DNA from: Excoecaria cochinchinensis
Taxonomy: Eukaryota > Streptophyta > Magnoliopsida > Malpighiales > Euphorbiaceae
NCBI GenBank assembly: GCA_947683425.1
Contig: CANTUQ010000081.1
Span: 7,684,501-7,748,500, forward strand
DNA: 64,000 nucleotides
Direction: 5' to 3'
The notes beneath the pieces were generated by a model. It was not told where the DNA came from and did no database searches. It worked only from the letters and a program-made list of their open reading frames with translations. A program made the position numbers and the translations under genes. Shown piece after piece: positions 11,520-22,743 of the stretch; the first letter of the stretch is position 1, and each line of letters begins with the position of its first letter.

Positions 11520-12760
11520 TCGGATCCAGTCCACCAGGGTGGCATTTTTGCAAGAACTACAAGGAGATATTATGTTATATGTCTCTGTATTTTGAGAACT
11601 CTTTATAACATTTTGGTTATGTAATATGATGAACAATATTTTGCATATATTATTTCTAATGATTTCATTTTTTATGATTATGATATATTCATTCATTTTG
11701 ACATTAATTCAATCAATACTACTACATTTAATCTTGGAACTTTGGGACATCCAAAGAAAATCTTGATGGCATCTGATATAGCTCCTGAAGAGAGGGAGAT
11801 TCAAAAAAAAATTAACAAGAAAAAATAAGAAAAAAAAACTAGTTGCAATTAGGAGATTAGATGAAAACTCACCAAGAGCACTAGAACCTTTCTGATTACC
11901 CGTCGAAGCGATATCTGGATAAGACAGAACCTGGAAAATGATTTAGGCAATCTTTTCTTTGTATAGCTCTCTAAATGACTATTTCCTACCCTTGTTCTGC
12001 AATCGCTTGCTAGCCCATTGAGCCTTTATGCAGGTATGCTGAATGCGTACCAATTTTGTTGTTATACACATTAAAACTACCCCATCGCCTAAAATGATTT
12101 TGGCTTCCCCTTAGAAGAGTGGCCGCTCTAAAACTGATGGATGTACATTTGAACAATTCTTTGGACTATTAAAAAAATTGCCTTGATAACAGCAAGTTCA
12201 GACTTTGAAAAGAGGGTTTAGTCATGCATGAAAGGCATGAGCTCAAAAAAAAAAGAAGCGAAAGCAAAAAGAAGAAAAAGAAAAAGAAAAATGAAAGATC
12301 CAAAAAGAAAAAAATGAATGAAAAATGAAAGAAAAAGAAGCAAAGAAAAGAAAAAAAGAAGAATAAAAAAGAGAGCTCAAAATGGAAACCAATTGACTAG
12401 TTTCAACGATTGCCCTTCTGATCTCAAGGAGCTAGAATGTTATCGAGTCCAAATTCAAGAATACTTTTGAGCCAAGAACGGTTCATCCATCAGTCGAGAA
12501 AATATCGCGGCCATTTTTCTCTAGCGACCTGATCTTTCTTTGACAGCCATCTACCTAAGCCTGACATTACAACCAAAGTAAGACCTTTTGATTCTGGGTT
12601 CAGTCTTATCCAATTAGCGGAGATGACCTTTTAAGAAGGTTTGGTACGTAAGAAGAGGCCTATGGTGTTTCTTGAGCTTCAAGCGAGAAGCCATGAGTGC
12701 ATTCATGCATTCGAGTTAAGTCTCGTCTCCGACGTTGCTTCTAGAATTTGCATTCAAAAG
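11520..12760 (+). pseudogene. Deleted protease-pol region of element A, with a relic of the pre-RT linker
   Basis: Just after the gag stop the sequence resembles the start of the protease region out of frame. At 11690-11800 a clear relic of the pol N-terminal linker can be read (FDINSINTTTFNLGTLGHPK, then ILMASDIAPEER). RT, RNase H and integrase are missing. From about 12780 the sequence matches the post-integrase region of D (TTGATAACAGGAGTTTGATGCT). A therefore arose by deletion from an autonomous relative. The stretch 12240-12370 is simple A/G-rich sequence; I see no other gene. Confidence 0.8.
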
Positions 12761-13590
12761 ATTAAATGAGAGCAGAGAAAAAATATTCAATCATGAGAAT
12801 AAAAGAGAGCAGATTGATAACAGGAGTTTGATGCTTTCAAGATCTATCCCGAGATTGGATGAGGTTTTGTATCTTTAAATTAATGCCAAATAATGATCAT
12901 ATATTATGAAATCAAATTGAAATATGTGCATTTATGCAATGGTATTGATGTAACCAGAATAGTTCATCTGATGTACAAAAAAAAAAGAAGAAAAAGAAAA
13001 AGAAAACAAGAAAAAAAAAGAAAAAAAGGCCGTTAGAGATGAAAACCGTAATTGGCGCTCTAAGCAAAAATTAGGCCAAAGGACAGGGTGAAAACCTGAA
13101 AACAGGCAGTCTGTCCTAAAGAAAAAAAAAGAAAAAAAAAAAGAGAAAAAAAGAGCCGCTGGATTGGGTTGGATTCCTTCCAGGCAAAAATAAGGCACAG
13201 GGTCATGTGAAAATCCGAAAGGACGCATTTCCCGCCAAGAAAAGCTAGTGTGAAAATCCACGAGGGACACACTACCTTAAAATAATGACTACAGGTTTCA
13301 GAGGAGAACCTCACGATCCCCGAAGAGCATGAAATTCAAAGACAATTCCTGAAGGCACTGATCTTACTGCAAGTTGCAACCAAATCGGCTGTCGCCTCCA
13401 AATCCATTCAGATGAATTTTCATGCTGCATTGCTGCATACACATGCATCTCACTTGCATGCTCACCTATTTTTTCCTGCATATTTGCCTTTCTAAGTCTT
13501 GCAGAAAGAAAAAGGGACTCGATGCGGACACCGGTAGAAACCGAGTGACGACATCATTCCAAACATCAATCCAAATATCAATTGACACAA
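12761..13590. other. Element A 3' region: remnant of the antisense-gene intron, no ORF
   Basis: 13150-13290 matches C (about 21970-22110) and D (59720-59860), which is the intron of the antisense extra gene (GCCGCTGGATTGGGTTGG, then AAGCTAGTGTGAAAATCCAC). The exons on either side are gone. Homopurine A/G runs occur at 12975-13030 and 13120-13155. The short open frames here are artefacts. Confidence 0.65.
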
Positions 13591-14085
13591 TCAACCCAAG
13601 ACCTCTCAGGGGGCAGATCTCAACCCAAGACCTCTCAGGGGGCAACCGCTTCTCAAAGGGCTCATAGACAGCACCACTTCACCAATCGAAGGGTTAGCAC
13701 GATGGCGGCACTACCACTCTGAGGAGGGTTAGCATGACCACGGCACTACCACTTCACCAAACGGAGGGTTAGCACGATGGCGGCACTACCACTCTGAGGA
13801 GGGTTAGCACGACCACGACACTACCACTTCACCAAAACGGAGGGTTAGCACGATGGCGGCACTACCACTCTGAGGAGGGTTAGCACGACCACGACACTAC
13901 CACTTCAATCAACCAAAGACCTCTCAGGGGGCAGATATCAACCCAAGACCTCTCAGGGGGCAGATCTCAACCAAAGACCTCTCAGGGGGCGCCACTCAAC
14001 AGAACGGCTAGCACGATGACGGCACTACCACTCCATGGAGGGTTAGCACGATCACGGCACTGCCGCTTCTGCAATCACAACAACA
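13591..14085 (+). repeat. Tandem repeats in the 3' untranslated region of element A
   Basis: Two intermixed families. A 75-76 bp unit (GGGTTAGCACGATGGCGGC at 13691, 13766 and 13842) is itself built of two related halves around GGTTAGCACGA..CACTACCACT. A unit of about 30 bp, AAGACCTCTCAGGGGGCAG, flanks it on both sides (13600-13650 and 13920-13990). Located between the coding part and the polypurine tract, the same place as the 73-bp array of element C. Confidence 0.9.
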
Positions 14086-14183
14086 GCACTCGATTCAAGA
14101 AGACAGCCGCCTCAGGTAGGTGTCTCTGCATCTCTCTCTCCTTTGAATTTTGGCTCACCTAGGTGTCTACCACTAGTTTTGCC

Positions 14184-14198
14184 AAAATTGGGGGCAAC
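14184..14198 (+). other. Polypurine tract of element A
   Basis: AAAATTGGGGG followed by CAAC immediately before the TG of the 3' LTR. The identical arrangement precedes the 3' LTR of element C (26650-26664). It primes plus-strand DNA synthesis. Confidence 0.85.
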
Positions 14199-15161
14199 TG
14201 TAGACACCGGGTCCCGAGTCGGGTTTAATGGCAATGGTAATTTTTGATCCTTGATTATTCCCTCCAAAAAAATAAAAAAATTTAATAATATAAAAAAATA
14301 TATATAAATATGTGTATGTGTAAAATTAATCAGTTAATGTTATTAGTTAATTAATTAGTCAATATTATTGTATTAATTAAAATGCATGTAAAATTAAAGA
14401 TTAATTAGTTAATTAATTAGTTAAAATGTAGAATGTTTAATTAATTAGATAAATTATATATTAAGTAGATTAATGAATTAATGTGTTAATATGTAATGTT
14501 TAAATTAATTATGTAATTGTTTAATTAAATTAGTATGTGTGTGTATTAGTTTTAATTAAATTAGATTAACAAAAGAAGAAAAGGAGGGAAATGGAGGAAA
14601 TTATTCTTGTGCCCTTAGCCCTAATTAAGGGTGTATAAAAAGAAAAGGGTGAAGAAAATTAGGAGGGGGGGCAGATCAAAAGAAAGAGAAGCAAAAGAAG
14701 GAAAGAAAAAAGAAAGAAAAAGGAAAGAAAAAGAAAGGAAAGAAGAGAGGAAGAGCAGACCCAGGCCAACCAAACGCCGGACCGGAGAGAAGAAAAAGGA
14801 GAAAGGAGAGAGGGAGAAGGCGTCGCCTCCGCCGGCCACCTCCGACGCCGGATTCAGGCACGCGCCCCACCAGAAGAACCACCACGTCCGGGCGCACCCA
14901 GTCGTCGCCGCCGCTTCTCCATCGGACTCCGGCAACCGGCGCGTGAGGGAGAAGGACCCGGACCGCTTTATCTCGTTTTCCGGCGACGGTGGACCTCCGA
15001 TCGGCGCGTGGACACCGGATTTGAACTCCCGACGAGGCGATCTACCGTCCGGTGTTGGCGGTGCCGTCAACCGTCGCTCCGGCCAATCTCCGGCGACCTA
15101 AATCCGGTAAGCCTATTTTATATTAATTTATTTTAATATATTATTAATTAATATTAATTAA

Positions 15162-15199
<38 letters not shown>

Positions 15200-15228
15200 G
15201 ATTTATTTACTTAATTTCTGTTTATTAA

Positions 15229-15277
<49 letters not shown>

Positions 15278-15421
15278 TTATTTGATTTTTGTTATTATTG
15301 TTATTATTATTATTATTATTATTATTTAATTTCTGTTTTTATTATATTTATTTATTTAATTTCTGTTATTATTATTATTATTATCATTATAATATTATTA
15401 TTATATTTATTCATTATTCTG

Positions 15422-15488
<67 letters not shown>

Positions 15489-16465
15489 TATTATTGTTAT
15501 TATTATATTTATTTAATATTATTATGTTAATATTATTATTATTATTATCATTGATATTATTATTATTATTGTCTAATTTGTGTTAATTTTATGTTGATGT
15601 TATTATTTAATTGATTTGTGATTATTTAATTTTATGTATTATTATTATTATCATTATTGATTATTGTTAGAATTTAGTTATTTATTTATGTATTCATTCA
15701 TTTATTTATTTAGAAATATGTAATTATTATTTTATGTATTTGTGGTCTGTAATAATAAATTGATTTTCGACCGCTACTAAAAAGAACCACCACACAAATG
15801 TTTTCCACTAAATAGAATGTTTGCTAAATAAAACTTGGACCAAATGTCCTATTTTTACCCAATAAAATTGTCACATGAAAATAGTTTTCCATAACAAACA
15901 CACGCGGGGACCAAAGTTCTCAAAATAAATGAATAACCCGTTTTATGCATGTATAGCACATTTATAAATGGGAGTTGTATTCCGCTCCTAGTATTATTGT
16001 AAATTTATTTTACGCTTTAATGCTATTTTATTTTATGCTCTTGAATGAATAAATTGTGCTTTAACCAAACTTGCATTGTGTGGAGAGAGAGCGAACTAAT
16101 AAATTCAAAACTCAATTGTAAACTTAATCAAGGTACGAATAAATGAGAAGTCCCGAACCCTGCTCTGGTCTTTGGGCTCAAGAGGCTAGAGGTTATCCTC
16201 CAAGACACCTCTTGTGTCACGAGATTTAGACGTTAATCCTAGGCCTCATGGCCCAATATGGATAAAATGCGCAAGTCTTAGGCTCTCCGAGGCGAGAGAA
16301 ACTTTCCCAATGTTCTATTGGGTGGCGACTCCATGAAACCTCTTTGTTGCCCAACATAGACGCACTTGCGATTTATCGCAAGCTGTTGACGGACCCGCAA
16401 TTGCCCCGATCGCCCACGTGCGGGCGGTCCGAAAGGGCGGCAGCGGGGACCCGGCACGCGTCACA
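14199..16465 (+). repeat. Element A 3' LTR (2267 bp)
   Basis: Direct copy of 6707-8949. Differences found by eye: G/A near 7372/14868 and 7531/15023, A/C near 8652/16170, T/C near 8932/16441, A/T near 7882/15385, plus TTA run lengths. It is followed by the GGTAC duplication at 16466-16470. Confidence 0.95.
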
Positions 16466-16866
16466 GGTACATTTCACCTAGTGGAAGTATCTATTGCCAT
16501 TACATGAGCTTTAGTCATGGGGTGATGATATTTTTGGGTTACCCAAGCATGATCCCTGCCGACGGGTCTAGCTCATCATGAGCATAACGACCGATCGGGT
16601 CACCATTTGATATACCATTAATGGCACGAGACTTGGGCTGGTGATTATCCCTAACACTTCCCCAAATTGAGTGAAAATGAGGTCGTGCTTCAGGAACGCA
16701 CTGGGGTTTGAAAAGGGACCAATCTAACTTAATCTAAAGCTCTAATGAGATGCGAATGCAAATTTGAGAGAAAGCAAATTTATGAATTAAATTTTAATCA
16801 TAAATGTTAAACGAGGTATTTTCAAATTGAAATCTCGAACCATATCGTCCCCAGTGGAGTTGCCAC
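16466..16866 (-). other. Element B 5' leader (LTR-proximal part) with primer site at 16848-16865
   Basis: Reverse complement of leader sequence seen in A and D (CCCAAATTGAGTGAAAATGAGG, TTGATATACCATT). The primer site on the minus strand reads TGGCAACTCCACTGGGGA, one mismatch from that of A. It begins with GGTAC (16466-16470), the right-hand duplication made when A inserted. Confidence 0.88.
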
Positions 16867-19206
16867 TGTGACGCGCGCCGGATCCCCACGGCCGCCCATG
16901 GGACCGCCCGCTTGAGGGCGATCGGGGCATTTGTGGGTCCGTTAACAGCTTGTGATGAATCGCAATTGCGTCTATGTTGAGCAACACGGAGGTTTCATGG
17001 AGTCGCCACCCAATAGAACATTGGGAAAGTTTCTCTCGCCTCGGAGAGCCTAAGACTGCGCTTGATATCCATTTTGGGCCAGCTAGAGGGATCATGGAAG
17101 GTGTACTCCTCACCCTAAGGAGCCTAGGATTAGCGCTAAAGCCTCGTGACTCAAGAAGTATCTTGAAGGATGACCTCTAACCTCTTGAGCCCAAAGACCA
17201 GAGCTGGGTCCGGGATTTCTCATCTATTTCTACCTCGATTATTTTATGATCAAATTTTAATTATCATTAATTCGCTCTCTCTCTACACGATGTAATTAAT
17301 TGAAGGCGCATATATTCACATTGAAAGCGATAAGATAAACATATCAAAAATAACATCAAATATAAATTACAATAATACCAGGAGCGGAATACAACTCCCA
17401 TTTAAAAGTGCAAACATACATAAAATCGGGGAATTTATTAATTATGAGGACTTTGGTCCCCGCATGCACAATTAAAGAAAACATTTTGGATGTGATGATT
17501 TATTTGGGATGAAAATTAGGACATTGGTCCCATTTATTATGAAAAATCCAAATTAATTTATTAGAAAAATTTGTGTGGTTTTTATTCATGCGTGCATAAA
17601 AAAAACATTTTATTCAACGAATATACACAAGGAAATATAAATAAAATGAGAATTGAAAATGTGCAATGAAAATACCAAACTCCGCTTATCCTCCTTCTCG
17701 TGCATTGGTGCTCAAATGAGAATAAAACAATGATTTGCAACCAAAAATAAAATAGAAGAGATTCATGTTTGAAATTAACCCAAAGAGATGAGATGACATA
17801 AAAGATAATATGTATAATGACCATATAACATGCATAAGATACTATAACATGCATAAAAATAATTATGATGCAATTTAACAAGCATAAAGTGAGATAACAT
17901 CATGGCAAATGCAATTTATCAATAATGGTGATTAACATGCATGAAAGATTAGTGACAATCAATTTTATTACTCCTAAAATGTGCATGAATATGTAACATA
18001 AAAATAATAAAACTTAACATGCATAATAAAGCTTAAAGTAATATCTATCATAAAGGCATAAGAAAATAAATTTGAACTTTAACATACATGCAAAATATGA
18101 ACAATAACATTAATAATAATAATGATACTAGAACCTAATGATAATAATAAACAAGTCCAGTAAAAATTTTAATGATATTTAACACATGCAAACATAATAA
18201 TAATCATGATATAACATAAAGAAATCAAAGATATTAACAAACTAGATTAAACATGCATAATAACATGGACAAAAAATAATTTGACATGAAAATAATATAA
18301 TAGAATTTAAAAGAATTTATTTGTTATATAAACAATTAAAGATAAAAATAAGAAGAAGAATATGAAGACTAAGAGAATTTACATGTTTAATATGTTACTT
18401 GGAAACAAAAATAAATGAAATTAACAAGAGAATTAATGAGTAAAACCAAGAATAATTACCCTCAAATTCAGTTTTGAAGAATTGAAGGTAGAAGTCTTGA
18501 ATTCCTTGTCTCTTCCTTGTGAAAATGCTTGGAAAATAGCTTGGAAACTTGAAGAAAAACTCTAAAAACCAGTATGTAAAGATTGATTTTTTCTCTCTAA
18601 GTAAAAACCCAAAAAATCAGTTTTTTGCTCTCCAAATGTTCTACATTCGTCTCCCCTTGTTTCTCCATTTTTTCCAGTGTTTTAGCACTCAAAAACTACC
18701 CAAAAACCACCCAAAACCGTCCAAAAATTGTTAAAAATAAGTGGGGTCGAAAATGGGCCAAAATGGGGCGACTGCGCACGAGAAACGCGCGCTACGCGCA
18801 AAGAACAGTCGTGCTTTCAAAAAAGCATAGCTGTGCTTTCGCGCGCGCTGCACGCAAAGCACAGTCGTGCTTTCAAAGAAGCACAGCTGTGCTTTCGCGC
18901 ACGCACTGCGCACTGTGCAGCACAAAGCACAACCGTGCTTCCGAAAAGCACAGCCGTGCTTTTCGGGTAAATTTTTTTTTTTTTTAAAATTTTTATATAA
19001 AATAATCTCAACCTAAAACACACTTTTTCTTCTCCAAAATAATTTTAAAAAATATTTTGAAAATATTTTTAAAATACACTTTTTGCTCATCGAAAAGACA
19101 AGGAAAAATCACTTCCGAACTCCAATCTTTTTGCTTATAAGCCGGCATAGCTAAATTTCATCATCGGGTAATCCTGATCAAGGCTACTCGGGACCCGGTG
19201 TTTACA
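16867..19206 (-). repeat. Element B 5' LTR (2340 bp)
   Basis: On the minus strand it begins TGTAAACACCGGGTCCCGAGTA and ends GCGCGTCACA, like the LTR of A. It contains a TATA-like TATATAAAA (plus 18991-19000), then directly downstream in the transcript a cluster of palindromes (18800-18963). The remainder is AT-rich. Its outer end abuts RNase H codons of element C, so B interrupts C. The second LTR is outside the window. Confidence 0.9.
18800..18963. repeat. Palindrome cluster in the LTR of element B
   Basis: Five copies of a near-palindrome with consensus AAAGCACAG(C/T)(C/T)GTGCTTT: 18800-18816, 18822-18839, 18856-18873, 18879-18894 (AAGCACAGCTGTGCTT, perfect) and 18944-18963, with a weaker one near 18924. 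They are separated by CG-rich spacers such as GCGCGCGCTGCACGC. No protein is credible here. Confidence 0.85.
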
Positions 19207-20991
19207 CCTACGAATTCAATTTCCCAGACGAGGATATAACGGCTATTGTAATCCAAGGATGGCAATTACATTTTGATGTGGCCGTGAACAACAAAGGGGC
19301 AGGAGTAGGAGTTATCTTGACAACCCCGAAAAATGAAAAGCTCCCTTTGGCCAAAAAACTAAGGTTTAAAGCTACCAATAATGAGGCCGAATACGAAGCA
19401 TGTATTTTTGGATTGGAAGCTTTGTTAGCCTTAGGGGCGAAGACTGTTGAGGTGTTCGGGGACTCTTCCCTCGTAATCAACCAGATCCGAGGTGAATGGG
19501 CAGTTAAAGAAGAAAGATTGATGACCTACATCCAGCACTTGAAAGGTCTAAGTAGCCAATTTGAGGTATGCACGTTTCGTTTCATTCCAAGAGAGGAGAA
19601 TCAATTAGCTGATGCCCTCGCTACTTTGGTGTCAATGTGGGACAATCCAGAAGGAGTGATTATGAAACTCGTATTGATTTCCAGCTCAGATAGGCCTAGT
19701 TTCCAATCACAGTCAGTAGCGGAAGTCGATGTAGCAGATGGGAAGCCATGGTACCACGATATTATGAACTATTTAGAGAACACTGCTTTTCCAGAGGAGG
19801 CTACGGAGAAGGACCAGAGGTTAATTCGCAAACTGTCCACTCAGTTTATATGCATAGATGGGGTGTTATACAAAAGGCAGGCCGATGGCATTCAATTGAG
19901 ATGTTTGAATGAAAAAGAAGCCCGGAGGCTGATGGAGGAAACTCACGTAGGTGTGTGTACCCCACATGAATGGTTTGACACTGGCCAAGAAAATCATGAG
20001 ACAAGGGTTTTACTGGCTCACAATGGATAATGATTGTTCAAAGTATGTAAAACAGTGCCAACTGTGTCAGCAGTATTCGGATTTGAGGCATTTTCCTGTG
20101 TCAGAATTGCATAACCTAACGTTGCCTTGGCCGTTCGCTCCCTGGGGTATAGATATCATCAGGGAAATCTGGCCCACAGCCTCCAATGGACATAGATACA
20201 TCATAATCGCCATCGATTACTTTACTAAGTGGGTAGAGGCAGAATCCTTCAAGAAGATTGATGCGAGGGACATGGCCAAGTTTATTGAGAAGAATCGGAT
20301 CTGCAGATATGGCCTTCCACACCATGTGGTATCAGATAATGGGGTACAATTTATGGGAGAAACCAGGAAGCTATTGGAGAAATATGGGATTGAACACCAC
20401 AAGTCTTCTCCATATCGCCCACAGGCCAACGAAGCTGTGGAGGCTGCTAATAAGAACATTAAGAAAATATTGGCCAAAATGGTCCAAACCTACAAAGATT
20501 GGGCTGAGAAGCTGCCTTTTGTACTCTGGGGCTATCGGACAACGATGAGAACATCTACAGGAGCTACGCCATATTCTCTGGTGTACGGGACAGAGGCGGT
20601 GTTGCCAGTTGAGATAGAGCTCAGGTCGTTAAGAGTAGTCATGGAAGCTCAGATCCCCGAGACTGAATGGGCACAGCAAAGGCTGCAACATTTAAACTTG
20701 CTGGATGAGAACAGATTAAGAGCCTACTACCTTAACCAAATCTATCAGAAGAGGCTAGCTCGAACCTTCGGAAAGAAAGTCAAGAAACATCCTTTGAAGG
20801 AGGGAGACTTGGTATTTAAACAGATGAGACCGAGAGCACCAGACATCCGGGGAAAATTCAGACCTACCTGGGAAGGGCCCTTTATTCTCAAGAAACTATT
20901 GTCAAAGGGAGCTGCAATTTTATCAGATAGCGACGGCAATGAATTCAAGGAACCGGTAAACATAGACAGACTCAAAAGGTTCCATGGCTAA
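19207..20991 (+). pseudogene. pol: Element C RNase H and integrase (one frameshift)
   Basis: Begins in the spacer before RNase H (YEFNFPDED) where B is inserted. RNase H: the first catalytic Asp is kept (HFDVAVNNKG, with G changed to V next to it), then EAEYEAC and FGDSSLVI. An extra base near 19960 shifts the frame just before the integrase zinc finger (MNGLTLAKKIMRQ, CQLCQQY). The catalytic core follows (WGIDII, SDNGVQF, NEAVEAAN), then the C-terminal domain ending KRFHG at 20991. Apart from the frameshift it is open, so it is less decayed than D. Confidence 0.9.
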
Positions 20992-21389
20992 GAAAATAAG
21001 AGAAAAAGAAGAGAATAAAATGCCCCGCGGGTCGAAAACCGAAAAAAGGCGGCCTTGCTAAAATTGGGCGCCTCGACCGGGTGAAAATCGAAAAAAGGCA
21101 TCCTGTGCAAAAATTAGAGGCATGAGAGAAAATGTCCAATCGAGAAAACTCGAGAGGGCCGATTGGTAACAGGAGTTCTGATGCTCGCAAAATTTGGTTT
21201 CACGTATTAACGTAGTTTGCATAGTTGAATTCATAGCAAATACCGATCATGTATATAGAAATTTTATGGAAATGTACACAATTCTGTGAAATAAAATGAA
21301 AATTGTTCTTTTCATTTTCATCATTCTTTAGTTCTGTTTTGAAAAGAAATAACATTTAAAAGATATACATATTTAATCTAAGCTAAGCA
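20992..21389. other. Spacer between integrase and the antisense gene in C
   Basis: Post-pol sequence with repeated GAAAATCGAAAAAAGGC-like phrases and TTGGTAACAGGAGTTCTGATGCT, conserved with D (58743-59100) and A (12780-12930). No gene seen. Confidence 0.6.
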
Positions 21390-22743
21390 CTATCGCCACT
21401 CTCGCCAGCCAAACACTTAAGCCCTCGGGTCCTATTATCAGAAGCTGGACTAACAACCCATCGCTTGTACTCGCTGGTGGAAGCCGCGGAATGAGATTCA
21501 AATCGGTGTATAGCTGTCTTCACAGGAAGTCGGCTCCACAGCTCATGGTAGCGGGAGGCAAAAGCAATGGAAAAGGTTCCTCCCCGAAAAGACAGTGGGA
21601 CTCTCACCACATCATGGGTCATCCCAAACTGATGAGCGCACTGGGCCATAATATAGAAGGTGGCCTGACGAAACCCACAGAGGGGAACACACCCCGAAGA
21701 CCCGTCAATGACTGCATGGGGCAGAGGAAGCCAACCAGCCATAAAGTGGATGTCGTCGTCTGACATCTTGCCAAATCTCACGATGCCCTCATCAGGAGAT
21801 GAAAGTGTACACAGTCGTTAGCACGGGAGAAAGTGCCTCGGCGAGTACTGCGCAATGACTTGGGGAGGTGGCTCTGATAACATCTTCAACTTCTCTTGCA
21901 GCCAGATCTAACAAAAAGAAAAAAAGAGATAAAAAATAAAAAAAATAAAAAAATATATAATAAAATAAAAGCCGCTGGGGTAAGTAGGATTTACTTCAGA
22001 CAAAAATTAGGCAAAGGGTTATGTGAAAACACGAAAGGGCGCACTTCCCGCTAAAAAAAGCTAGTGCGAAAATCCACAAGGGACGCACTACCTTTAAAAC
22101 AATGACATACCTGAAGTAAAAGAGGGCTCCCGGCGAACGTAGAAGAAGATCCAGAACGGACCGAATCAAGGCCTAGGATAGTCTTGGCCAGAATGAAGGG
22201 AAAGGGGGTCAGCCCACGGTGAAAACCATCCAGAATTCCAAATAAATAGGGATCACCAGTCAAATCCTCCGAGCTCACAGCTAGAAATCTCACCATGCAA
22301 AATAGGAAGACAATGCTTACTTGGTAGGTTGGGACATCAGAGAATCTGTCCAGTGCCTCGATCAGTGGTTCCATAGAAAATGTGGAGCCTTGGAGGACCA
22401 ATCGAGCAGCTTCGAAAGGAGGTAAGCCCAAAGAAAGGGCGATGTCTTGGGACTGGACTAGGTCGTAAAAGGGAATGCAAGGGTGAGTATTGATAGGATA
22501 CCGTGCTCCGGCAATGGTAGCCAGCTCTTCAGGCGGGGGGCAAAGTTCCTGGTAGGTGAATTTGAAAATGTGAAATCGAGGGTTCCAGAAATGGGTTGCA
22601 GCTAACAGGAGGTTGTGGTCTATTTTAACCCGGTGTAGAAATTTTAGGCCAGACAGGGGGGTGAGCATATTGTTTTCCCAAGTGTGGGAATCATCCAGAA
22701 TTTGGTATATCTTTTGAGTAGAAGCAGAGGACATTTTTGCCAA
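21390..22743 (-). pseudogene. Element C antisense gene (aORF), two exons, DUF7745-like protein
   Basis: Exon 1 (22743-22111, 211 codons, M-A-K-M-SSASTQ start) resembles by eye the plant transposon-associated DUF7745 family (LLLAATHFWNPRFHIFKF, ELCPPPEELATIAG). It ends CAG|GTATGT. The intron is 22110-21908 (203 bp) with a T-rich end and TTAG. Exon 2 resumes in phase with IWLQEKLK and carries on through GSSGCVPLCG and VVRVPLSFRGG to about 21390. One stop (near 21830) breaks exon 2. Element D has the same exon boundaries. Antisense extra ORFs are known in Tat-lineage elements; their function is unknown. The intron lies antisense to the genomic RNA, so it survives retrotransposition. Confidence 0.78.
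21908..22110 (-). other. Intron of the element C antisense gene
   Basis: Donor CAG|GTATGT at 22111/22110 and acceptor TTTTTGTTAG|ATCTGG at 21908/21907, phase 0. Reading through without splicing gives an unrelated tail and a stop; splicing joins LLLQ to IWLQEKL in frame. The D copy has donor CCAG|GTAAGT and acceptor CTTTTCAG at the homologous places. Confidence 0.78.

Larger units (their letters stand above)
6707..16465 (+). mobile_element. Element A: complete gag-only (non-autonomous) Tat-type LTR retrotransposon, 9.76 kb
   Basis: Two direct LTRs (6707-8949 and 14199-16465) begin TGTAGACACCGGGTCCCGAG and end in GCACGCGTCACA. There is a primer site after the first and a polypurine tract before the second, flanked by GGTAC duplications. 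The inside holds one long gag ORF but no protease, RT, RNase H or integrase, only a short relic of the pol linker near 11690-11810. By eye the LTRs differ by about five substitutions plus microsatellite length, so insertion was recent. It must rely on enzymes of an autonomous relative; B shares its LTR ends and gag family. Confidence 0.95.
1..19206 (-). mobile_element. Element B: Tat-lineage Ty3/gypsy retrotransposon, 3' part beyond window, split by element A
   Basis: Read on the minus strand: 5' LTR (19206-16867), primer site, leader (16866-16466 then 6706-6316), gag, protease and pol down to base 1. The 3' LTR is left of the window. Element A (6707-16465) splits the leader, and the leader resumes after it with the same motifs. 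Gag-pol is in a single frame broken only by in-frame stops (50-52, 3470-3472, about 3418, 5006-5008), so no frameshift separates gag, protease and pol. The element would probably have been autonomous but is now disabled. It abuts the RNase H coding of element C at 19206/19207, which suggests insertion into C. The order is seen directly; the lineage rests on family knowledge. Confidence 0.9.

Noticed and set aside
12932..13314. Minus-strand ORFs in A resembling the start of aORF
   Set aside because: They match only the intron-side sequence of the antisense gene in C and D, with A/T homopolymers giving Phe runs; no exon is retained.
15289..15516. ORF made almost entirely of leucine
   Set aside because: Translation of a (TTA)n microsatellite.
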